A stretch of DNA of 57,528 nucleotides, from the NCBI GenBank assembly GCA_016288215.1, contig JAEEYQ010000073.1, positions 1 to 57,528 of the forward strand. Reading direction: 5' to 3'. This document shows positions 42,001 to 48,831 of this stretch, in pieces. Under the pieces are notes generated by a model, which had not been told where the DNA came from, did no database searches, and was given only the letters and a program-made list of their open reading frames with translations. Source of the stretch: Lentisphaeria bacterium. GTDB taxonomy: Bacteria > Verrucomicrobiota > Lentisphaeria > Oligosphaerales > Oligosphaeraceae. The stretch's first letter is position 1. The number at the start of each line of letters is the position of its first letter. The translations under genes were made by a program, and so were the position numbers.

Positions 42001-42728
42001 GTGTGCTCTATGTCATCGCCACGCCCATCGGCAATTTGGGCGACATGACGCCGCGGGGCGTGGAGACCCTGCGGCAGGTGGACGTGTTGGCCTGCGAGGA
42101 CACGCGCCACACCGGTAACCTGTTGAAGCTGTTGGACATCCCGCGTCCTCCCATCGTGGTCTCCAATCATGAGCATAACGAAAGGGCGATGGCCAGCCGG
42201 CTGGTGGCCTTTTTGGACGATGGGAAGACCGTGGGCCTTTGCAGCGATGCGGGCTATCCGGTCCTCAGCGATCCGGGCTATCCTGCTGTGGCGGCGGCAG
42301 TTGCGGCAGGCCATGAGGTGCAGGTGATCCCCGGTGCCAACGCTTTGCTCAGCGCTCTGATCTGCTCCGGCCTCCCATGTTCCAGCTTCACCTTCAAGGG
42401 CTTCGCACCCCGTAAGCCAGGGAAACGCAGGACCTTCCTTGAAATGGACCGCGAACTGCCCCATACGTTGATCTTCTATGAGTCCCCTTATCGCGTCGCG
42501 GATTTCCTCAAGGAGGCGCAGGCCGTCTTTGGCGACCGCCCCGCGGCGGTGTGTCTGGAGCTGACCAAGCAGTTCGAACGCATCCAGCGGGGGTCGTTGG
42601 GACAGTTGGCGGAGGCGTTCAGCGGACAAAAGGTCAAAGGCGAGGCCGTCATCGTCGTCGCGGGCCAACGCCGCACTTCCGCCTCCGCCTCCACTGATGA
42701 CGACGAGGCGGAAAGCCTTGATAATTAG
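41997..42728 (+). CDS. rsmI: 16S rRNA (cytidine-1402-2'-O)-methyltransferase
   Basis: 243 residues of the tetrapyrrole-methylase-like SAM superfamily. Seen: LYVIATPIGNLGDMTPRGVETLRQVDVLACEDTRHTGNLL at the start, SDAGYPVLSDPGYPAV, IPGANALLSAL, and TLIFYESPYRVADFL. Full length; the C terminus ends in a short acidic tail whose last codons and stop (GAT AAT TAG) merge into the following 7-mer array, so the repeat supplies the stop codon. Confidence 0.96.
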   Translation: MSVLYVIATPIGNLGDMTPRGVETLRQVDVLACEDTRHTGNLLKLLDIPRPPIVVSNHEHNERAMASRLVAFLDDGKTVGLCSDAGYPVLSDPGYPAVAAAVAAGHEVQVIPGANALLSALICSGLPCSSFTFKGFAPRKPGKRRTFLEMDRELPHTLIFYESPYRVADFLKEAQAVFGDRPAAVCLELTKQFERIQRGSLGQLAEAFSGQKVKGEAVIVVAGQRRTSASASTDDDEAESLDN

Positions 42729-42836
42729 GAATTAGGAATTAGAAATTAGGAATTAGAAATTAGGTATTAGAAGTTAGGAATTAGGTATTTTTCTAGAGCT
42801 TCAAGAGCTTCTAGAGCCACTAGAGCTAAACTAGCC
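42723..42836 (+). repeat. Composite 7-mer/9-mer repeat locus 2
   Basis: From the rsmI stop, GAATTAG-type 7-mers run in exact 7-base register (42729-42784, eight units: GAATTAG, AAATTAG, GTATTAG, AAGTTAG variants). Five degenerate 9-mers follow (TCTAGAGCT, TCAAGAGCT, TCTAGAGCC, ACTAGAGCT, AAACTAGCC; 42792-42836). The next ribosome-binding site follows at once. Confidence 0.9.
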
Positions 42837-42848
42837 AGGAGAGGGCAT

Positions 42849-43985
42849 ATGAAAACCTATCGGGTCGGACTGATTGGATTTGGCTTCATCGGCAAGGTGC
42901 ATGCCTACGGCTACGCCAATCTTCCGCTGTATTACAGTCCCTGTGATTTCCGCGCCGAAATCACCCACGTGTGCACGTCCCGTCCGGAGACTGCCGCCAA
43001 GGCAAAAGAGATTCTGGGAGAACGGGTTACGGGTGTCTGCGATTTCCGTCAGATCACGGAGAATCCCGAGGTGGATGTGGTGGACATCTGCACTCCGAAT
43101 CATCTGCACTGCGAGGAGCTGCTTTCCGCCATCGCCCACAACAAGAACATCTACTGCGACAAGCCGCTGACGGCCACGCTGGCGCAGGCGCGGCAGGTTC
43201 AGCAGGCGTTGAAAAGCTATAAGGCCTTTGGGCAGATGACTTTCCAGAACCGCTTCTTTCCGGCGGCCCTGCGGGCCAAGCAGCTGATGGAGGCGGGGGC
43301 CATCGGCGAGGTCCTTGAATTCAGCGCCTTCCACATGCATTCGGGCAGCGTGGATCCCAACACGCCCCTGAAATGGAAGCTCTCCGGCGAGGCCGGCGGC
43401 GGCGTGGTGGCGGATTTGGGGAGCCACATTCTCGACCTGATGGAGCATCTGATGGGCCCCTTCTGCGAATTGAGCGCGGCGACCCGCATCCTGTATCCCC
43501 AACGGCCCGATCCCAAGGAGCCGGGCCGCATGCGGAAGGTGGAGGCGGAGGATAACATGTTCGTGACCGCCCGCCTGGCCAACGGCGCCTTGGGCACCAT
43601 CACCGCCTCCAAAATCGCCACGGGGGCGGAGGACGAGCTGAGCTTCACCATCCACGGCTCCAAAGGGGCGCTTCGGCTGAACGGCGGCGACTGGTTCCAC
43701 TTATACTACTACGATGGCAATGCGGCGGGGGCGCCCATCGGCGGTCTCCGCGGCTGGACGGCCATCGACTGCGGACAGCGCTACGAGGCCCCCGGCGGCG
43801 GCTTCCCTTCCGCCAAATCCAGCATCGGATGGATGCGGAGCCATGTGCACTGCATCTATACCTTCTTGAATTCCATATACTTAGGAAAACAGCTTGGACC
43901 GAGTCTGGAGCATGGCGTGCATATCCAATACCTGCTTGACAAGATTCGCCAATCGGCGGCCGACCGTACTTGGGTCACCCTGTGA
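42849..43985 (+). CDS. Gfo/Idh/MocA family oxidoreductase
   Basis: 378 residues. NAD(P)-binding Rossmann motif GFGFIGKVHAYGY (10-22), the family CDKPLT motif (usual EKP; Cys-Asp here), and a C-terminal alpha/beta domain containing ADLGSHILDLMEHLMG with the catalytic-region histidine. Such enzymes oxidise sugars or cyclitols. AGGAGAGGG precedes the ATG. With glycoside-hydrolase-like genes downstream, a sugar substrate is likely. Confidence 0.9.
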   Translation: MKTYRVGLIGFGFIGKVHAYGYANLPLYYSPCDFRAEITHVCTSRPETAAKAKEILGERVTGVCDFRQITENPEVDVVDICTPNHLHCEELLSAIAHNKNIYCDKPLTATLAQARQVQQALKSYKAFGQMTFQNRFFPAALRAKQLMEAGAIGEVLEFSAFHMHSGSVDPNTPLKWKLSGEAGGGVVADLGSHILDLMEHLMGPFCELSAATRILYPQRPDPKEPGRMRKVEAEDNMFVTARLANGALGTITASKIATGAEDELSFTIHGSKGALRLNGGDWFHLYYYDGNAAGAPIGGLRGWTAIDCGQRYEAPGGGFPSAKSSIGWMRSHVHCIYTFLNSIYLGKQLGPSLEHGVHIQYLLDKIRQSAADRTWVTL

Positions 43986-44003
43986 CAATCGTCCATGATT
44001 TTG

Positions 44004-44028
44004 TAACATATTTATTATCAATAACTTA
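44004..44028 (+). repeat. 25-bp palindrome repeat, after the Gfo/Idh gene
   Basis: TAACATATTTAT then TATCAATAACTTA, 20 bases after the TGA. A CACGGAAAAACACAGAAG repeat (minus strand, about 44094-44111) lies further downstream; it matches 24264-24281 closely. Confidence 0.6.
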
Positions 44029-44202
44029 GATATAATTTATGGCGTTGGTGAACTCCACAAAATAAATCCAAAAAGCATGGCGTCAGCGTCTTCTGTGTTT
44101 TTCCGTGTCTTCTGAGGACTCTTTCAAAAAGGTGGACAGCAGTCGTCGGCGGACGACATGGCGTGGAATGAAAAACCCGAATCATGCAAAGGAGAGGTGA
44201 GA

Positions 44203-46194
44203 ATGTCCGATTTCCCCAAATGGTGTCTGTTCTTTGATTTCCATACAATGCCGGCCAATCCGGATGTGGGCAAGGGCTTTGACATGGAGGCCATTGTCGA
44301 CCGCTTTGTGGCGGCCGGCGTGCAGTATGTGGTGTTTCCCGCGCGGTGCAACCTGGGCGTCGCCTACTATGACACGAAACTCGGAATTCGCCATCCCGCA
44401 CTGACTTACGACATGCTGCCGAAGTTGGTGGACGCCTGTCATCGGCGCGGCATCAAGTTCACCGCCTACGTGAATGCAGGGCTGAGCCATGAAGAGGGGC
44501 TGCGGCACCGCGACTGGCTCGTCATGAACAAGAACGGCGAAGTCAACCGTCCGAATCGGCTGGACCATTTCTTCCGCCAGATGTGCTATGAGACGGAATA
44601 CGGCAACCATCTGGTGGAGATGGTCAAGGAGATTCTGACCCATTGCGGCGTGGACGGCATGTTCTTGGATTGCTTCCACACTCAACCCTGCTATGGCTAC
44701 GAATGCATGGAGGCCATGAAGGCGGAGGGAATCAATTTCGAGGACGACGAGCAGGTGGCGGACTTCAATCACCGCAAGATGCTGAAAATGGCCCGCCGCA
44801 TCTCCGAGGCGGCGCGGGCCGTCAAGCCGGACGTCATGCTGTATTTCAACGGCATCGGCTATGAGGCGCAGGCGGAAGTCGGCTCCTATCTTGAGTTTGA
44901 GTGCCTGCCCACGGGTGGCTGGGGCTATGAATGTCTTCCCTTCGGCGCCCGCTATCTGCGCACGTTGGGCAAACCCGTTCTGAACATGACGGGCCGTTTC
45001 CACAAATCGTGGGGCGACTTTGGGGGCATCCGCACGGAGCCAAGTCTGGAGTACGATTGCATCTATGGCATCGCCAATGGGTTATATACGACCATCGGCG
45101 ACCATTTCCATCCGAGGGGCGACATCAATGTGGCCGTGGCGGAAATGGACGCCCGCATCTACAAGCGCCTGCAGAAGCTGGAGCCTTGGATGGAGGACGC
45201 CAAACCCGTCACGGAAATCGCCATGCCCATGATCTATCCCTATCCAGGCCTGGACATGCTCTCGCCAAAGAAACAGCCCGTGTACGCCAAGAATGACAGA
45301 GCCATAAGAGGCGGCACGCGAATGCTTTGCGAACTCCGTCAGCAGTTTGACATCCCTTCCTACTATGCGTCGTGGGACTCATACGATGTGTTGGTGCTTC
45401 CTGACTATATTCCTGCGACAGAGGAGTTTAGAAAGCGGATACGGCGGCATTTGGACAAAGGCGGCAAAATCATCGCCTCCGCCTGGTCGGGACTGGATGC
45501 CGACACAGGGGCGTTCGCCTTTGACGAATGGGGCGTCAAGTATCTCAAGGACAACGACTTCGATCCTGCCTTCTTCAATGTGGCTCCGGCCTTTGCCGAT
45601 GGCTTCCCGACCATGCCCATGAACTTCTACTGCAAAGGCGTGGACATCGAGGCCAACGATGGCAGCCAGGTTCTGGGCACTCTTTGGGCGCCGTACTACA
45701 ACCGCCATTGGGACGGTGAGCATGGCTTCCTCTACATGCCGCCGGACAAGGACACGGGGCGGCCGGCCATCACCTGCAACGGTCAGGTGGGCTACGTCTC
45801 CCATGCCGTCTTCTCCTCCTATTTCGAGTCTGCCAATGTTCCTACACGCCTGATTCTCAAGGGCTTGCTGGAGCGTTTGCTGCCACGGCCCGTGCTGAAG
45901 ACGCCAGATGCGCCGTCCTTCGCCAGAGTCACCGTGATGGAACAGCCGACTCGACGGATGGTCTACTATCTGACCTATCTGCCGGAAAGCCGTGGCAGTG
46001 GCGTCAACATGATCGAGGAACCCATGCTTGTGGAGAATCAGCGGATTCTGCTGCGCATGGACGGCAAACGCTACCAAAAGGCCTATCTCGCTCCGGACTA
46101 TGTTCCGCTGTCCATGACGGAGGAGGACGGCTACGTTTGCGTGACGGTGCCCCGCATTCAGGGCTATGCCGTCGTCGTCTTCGAAGAGGCATGA
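44203..46194 (+). CDS. GHL6-like putative glycoside hydrolase with trimerisation domain
   Basis: 663 residues, no signal peptide. The N-terminal barrel (1-330) has the hypothetical-glycosyl-hydrolase-6 pattern: AGVQYVVFPARCNLGVAYYDTKLGIRHPALTYDMLPKLVDACHRRGIKFTAYVNAGLSHEEGLRHRDWLVMNKNGE, and VDGMFLDCFH with Asp156 as a probable catalytic residue. Residues about 370-560 (YASWDSYDVLVLPDYIPATEEFRKRIRRHLDKGGKIIASAWSG) fit the beta-galactosidase trimerisation fold. GGAGAGGTGAGA sets the start. It probably works with the next gene on fucose- or galactose-type glycans; substrate unproven. Confidence 0.78.
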   Translation: MSDFPKWCLFFDFHTMPANPDVGKGFDMEAIVDRFVAAGVQYVVFPARCNLGVAYYDTKLGIRHPALTYDMLPKLVDACHRRGIKFTAYVNAGLSHEEGLRHRDWLVMNKNGEVNRPNRLDHFFRQMCYETEYGNHLVEMVKEILTHCGVDGMFLDCFHTQPCYGYECMEAMKAEGINFEDDEQVADFNHRKMLKMARRISEAARAVKPDVMLYFNGIGYEAQAEVGSYLEFECLPTGGWGYECLPFGARYLRTLGKPVLNMTGRFHKSWGDFGGIRTEPSLEYDCIYGIANGLYTTIGDHFHPRGDINVAVAEMDARIYKRLQKLEPWMEDAKPVTEIAMPMIYPYPGLDMLSPKKQPVYAKNDRAIRGGTRMLCELRQQFDIPSYYASWDSYDVLVLPDYIPATEEFRKRIRRHLDKGGKIIASAWSGLDADTGAFAFDEWGVKYLKDNDFDPAFFNVAPAFADGFPTMPMNFYCKGVDIEANDGSQVLGTLWAPYYNRHWDGEHGFLYMPPDKDTGRPAITCNGQVGYVSHAVFSSYFESANVPTRLILKGLLERLLPRPVLKTPDAPSFARVTVMEQPTRRMVYYLTYLPESRGSGVNMIEEPMLVENQRILLRMDGKRYQKAYLAPDYVPLSMTEEDGYVCVTVPRIQGYAVVVFEEA

Positions 46195-46260
46195 AGATTG
46201 TCTCTAAGTTGTTGTATAGTATAAATTTATGTTAATTCATGGCCATGAGGAGAATGTTCC

Positions 46261-47250
46261 ATGTCCTCCCAAGACAATGCCCCAAAATGTCCCTCAAAAG
46301 GGGAGAATCTCCCTCCGATGACTGTTCGCAATCCAGACACGGACTGGCTTTCCCATGCCCAAATGGGGGCCTTCATGCACTATCTTCCGAATGATCGGGA
46401 ACATTATCGTTTTGACAGCGATGAGACTGAATTTTGGGGGGTGTTCGATGTGGCGGGGCTGGTTGTCCAGCTGAAGGACGCGGGGGCGGCCTATTTGGGC
46501 TTCACCCTTGGCCAGAACGAAGGCTACATCAATGCGCCAAATCCCGTCTATGACGAGATTTGCGGCTACAGGGCAGGGGAGCGTTGCTCCAAAAGGGACC
46601 TGCCCATGGAGCTGGCGACGGCGCTGCGGGAGCAGGGAATCCGTCTCTTGCTGTACCTGCCGTGCCAGCCCCCGACGCGGGACCTGCAGGCCATAAAGGC
46701 CTTCGGCTTTCCGGATGAGCCGCTGGGGGAGGACCGCCAGTTTCTCCCCGCCGCCGCGGAGAAATGGTCTCAGGTCATCGCCTATTGGTCCCGCCACTAC
46801 GGCGACCTCGTGTCCGGCTGGTGGTTCGACGGCGCCTACGATTGGCTGAACTTCAATGACGCCATCGCGGCCTGCTACGCCCCCGCCGCCAAAAGCGGCA
46901 ATCCCCACGCCATCGTCACCTTCAACCCCGGAATCGGCCTGCGGCGGGCACGGCGTCTGGAGGACTATACGGCGGGAGAGCTTACCGAACCCTTCGAGTC
47001 CGCCATTGACTCCCGCTGGGTTGATGGTTCGCAAGCCCATGTCCTGACGTATCTTGGAGATAGATGGGGACGACCGAATTGCCGTTTCGCCGATGCGGAC
47101 TGGCTGCCGTGGCTCCAACGTTGCTTCCGGGCCGGAGCCGCCGTCACATTGGACATGTCCGCCAACCGGAACCCGAACCAGGGGACGGTGGGGCTGTTCT
47201 GCCAACGGCAAATAGAGCAGTTCAAGCGCCTGCGCATGGCTCTAGTCTAA
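46261..47250 (+). CDS. GH29-like alpha-L-fucosidase-family protein
   Basis: 329 residues, no signal peptide, shorter than standard GH29 enzymes (about 450), lacking their C-terminal beta-sandwich. W...QMGAFMHYLPND matches the start of GH29 barrels (WFKFGIFIHW). AGAAYLGFTLGQNEGYINAP corresponds to the AKYVVLTxKHHDGF strand. SGWWFDGAYDW carries the probable nucleophile Asp190. The HHDGF histidines are not conserved, so substrate range may differ from fucosides. A strong terminator follows at 47313. Confidence 0.75.
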   Translation: MSSQDNAPKCPSKGENLPPMTVRNPDTDWLSHAQMGAFMHYLPNDREHYRFDSDETEFWGVFDVAGLVVQLKDAGAAYLGFTLGQNEGYINAPNPVYDEICGYRAGERCSKRDLPMELATALREQGIRLLLYLPCQPPTRDLQAIKAFGFPDEPLGEDRQFLPAAAEKWSQVIAYWSRHYGDLVSGWWFDGAYDWLNFNDAIAACYAPAAKSGNPHAIVTFNPGIGLRRARRLEDYTAGELTEPFESAIDSRWVDGSQAHVLTYLGDRWGRPNCRFADADWLPWLQRCFRAGAAVTLDMSANRNPNQGTVGLFCQRQIEQFKRLRMALV

Positions 47251-47268
47251 TCAAGCTGTGGGGTATTG

Positions 47269-47292
47269 TCCACAGAATATCCAGAAGCGTTC
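47269..47292 (+). repeat. CACAG-rich dispersed repeat, short copy
   Basis: TCCACAGAATATCCAGAAGC followed by GTTC. Same ends as the copy at 51461-51499 but one CACACAG unit shorter. Confidence 0.55.
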
Positions 47293-47312
47293 TTTGCAAA
47301 GGACATAAAAAC

Positions 47313-47355
47313 AGCGACCTGCCGCTTTTACACGGCAGGCCGCTTCTGATTTTTT
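47313..47355. terminator. Bidirectional terminator between convergent genes
   Basis: AGCGACCTGCCG (47313-47324) pairs with CGGCAGGCCGCT (47333-47344) with one mismatch and an 8-base loop. T6 follows on the plus strand (47350-47355) and A5 precedes the stem (T5 on the minus strand). It serves the GH29-like gene and the lipoprotein gene. Confidence 0.85.
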
Positions 47356-47370
47356 CGTGGGTGCTGTGGA
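47341..47370 (-). repeat. CACAG-rich dispersed repeat, minus-strand copy
   Basis: On the minus strand TCCACAGCACCCACG, AAAAAATCAGAAGCG. It overlaps the T tract of the terminator, so the repeat may have contributed the terminator U run. Confidence 0.5.
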
Positions 47371-47376
47371 CTTCTA

Positions 47377-48597
47377 TCAGTCTTTCAGCTGGGCGGAAAC
47401 CTGTTGGAAGGCCTCCATCATCTGGTCGGAGTAGATGGTGTCCAGAAGAGGCGGATTGAAGCTGATGAGTTCGGAGTAGTTCTGAGAACTCTCCTGGATG
47501 AGCTGCAGGAGGCTGGCGCCAGTGGTGACTGTCTTGAAGGTGTTGCGGGTGACGGCGATGTTGCGGTCGACTTTGGCGCGGGAGCTTTCCAGACTTTTGG
47601 CCATCTCCTGCAGCGCCACGCGGTATTGTCCCGCAATGGTGATGGTGTTTTCGCTGAGGCGCAGATTCTGCTCCAGATACTCCGTGCCCTCCGTTGAGGC
47701 GCTGCGCAGGGCCTGCGCCTCCTGACGGTTGGCCTCCGCCTTCTTCTGGATATCCGCCAGCCGAGGCAGATATTTTTTGCTAATGTTCTCTATGCCAATG
47801 GTATGAGCCTGCTGATACGCCAGCAGGAGAACCAGCTGGATGCCCACATAGCGCTGCAGCTGCGCCCCGTTGAACTGGGGATCCGCCTTCAGCTGTTTGC
47901 CGATGGCGTATTGAACCTGCTTGAGGATGATGGCGAGATTCATCATCTGCATCACATCATCGCCGCCGGCGGCGGTCAGAAGGTACTTCAGGTGCTTTTT
48001 GTCCATGATCTGGCCATGGCGGTTCAAGTCCGCCAGAAGCAGGTCGCTCTGCTGTTCGATTTCCGCTTCGCATTCCGCAATGTCGCCCTGCAGCTCCTGA
48101 ATCTTCTTGTCGCACTTTTCGCGGGTCATGGCGAAGGGGTTGGTGGCGGTGACGGGATAGCCCAGCCGTCCCGCCTGAAGGTCGTTTTTGTCCTTCGTCT
48201 TTTCCGAAATCATCTTCTGCAGGCTGAGAATCTTTTCGTAACTCTCCATGCCGGACTTACTTGCGATTAATTTCAGCGCGGAGTTCGTGAGGCTCTTCGT
48301 GCGACGGCCGAACCACGAGTTGTCTTCGCCCGCAAGAACATCTTCATAGTCGGTGACCAATTCGTCCATGCCGTGCCACAGCTTGCTGAATTTGACTGTC
48401 TCGATTTCCGCGTCGAGAATCTCCTCCGTGCTTCGATTGTCCTGCGCGGCAGGAGCGGCGACAGCTTTGGCAGGCTTGCCCTTTGGAGCGAAAGGCGTTC
48501 CGCTCAAGGTCTCCTCAAGAGCCGCGCAGCCACCCGTCAAAAGGGCGACGATGCAGACAATCACAAAACCGAACATGTGGTGATGAAAACGAGTCAT
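47377..48597 (-). CDS. Lipoprotein with long coiled-coil region
   Basis: 406 residues, family not recognised. Signal peptide with lipobox LTGGC (Cys about residue 24), so it is lipid-anchored; the residues after Cys are Ala-Ala, compatible with outer-membrane sorting. The mature part is largely helical: MISEKTKDKNDLQ, IQELQGDIAECEAEIEQQSDLL and LADIQKKAEANRQEAQALRSA look like coiled coils. This is reminiscent of TolC-type outer-membrane efflux helices, but the barrel strands are not obvious. GAGGAGAAAG precedes the ATG. Confidence 0.7.
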   Translation of the reverse strand: MTRFHHHMFGFVIVCIVALLTGGCAALEETLSGTPFAPKGKPAKAVAAPAAQDNRSTEEILDAEIETVKFSKLWHGMDELVTDYEDVLAGEDNSWFGRRTKSLTNSALKLIASKSGMESYEKILSLQKMISEKTKDKNDLQAGRLGYPVTATNPFAMTREKCDKKIQELQGDIAECEAEIEQQSDLLLADLNRHGQIMDKKHLKYLLTAAGGDDVMQMMNLAIILKQVQYAIGKQLKADPQFNGAQLQRYVGIQLVLLLAYQQAHTIGIENISKKYLPRLADIQKKAEANRQEAQALRSASTEGTEYLEQNLRLSENTITIAGQYRVALQEMAKSLESSRAKVDRNIAVTRNTFKTVTTGASLLQLIQESSQNYSELISFNPPLLDTIYSDQMMEAFQQVSAQLKD

Positions 48598-48628
48598 GGC
48601 TTTCTCCTCAAACGTATTGGAAATTTTG

Positions 48629-48653
48629 TAACTTATTGAACAGCAATGATTTA
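48629..48653 (+). repeat. 25-bp palindrome repeat upstream of the lipoprotein gene
   Basis: TAACTTATTGAA then CAGCAATGATTTA, 23 of 25 positions identical to the in-gene copy at 41172. It sits 31 bases beyond the lipoprotein start on the minus strand. Confidence 0.65.
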
Positions 48654-48675
48654 TGATTAAACTACGCGGGTGGAT

Positions 48676-48774
48676 CTAGAAGCTCTAGAAGCTCTAGAAG
48701 CTCTAGAAGCCCTAGAAGCTCTAGAAGCTCTAGAAGCTCTAGAAGCTCTAGAAGCCCTAGAAGCTCTGGAAGAA
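48676..48774 (-). repeat. 9-mer tandem array (CTAGAAGCT)
   Basis: Ten complete CTAGAAGCT units plus a degenerate eleventh. Units 4 and 9 are CTAGAAGCC, so the array is an exact duplication of a 45-bp block (48676-48720 and 48721-48765). Confidence 0.95.
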
Positions 48775-48782
48775 ACTGCTAA

Positions 48783-48831
48783 CTAAATTTCTAATTTCTA
48801 ACTCCTAATTCCTAATTCCTAATTGCTAATT
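48783..48831 (-). repeat. 7-mer tandem array overlapping a stop codon
   Basis: Seven units of CCTAATT type in exact 7-base register (reverse strand AATTAGG). The last unit, GCTAATT, contains the TAG stop of the minus-strand hydrolase gene. Confidence 0.9.

Noticed and set aside
48676..48831. CRISPR array
   Set aside because: Repeat units are only 7 or 9 bases, tandem without spacers, and no cas gene is present.
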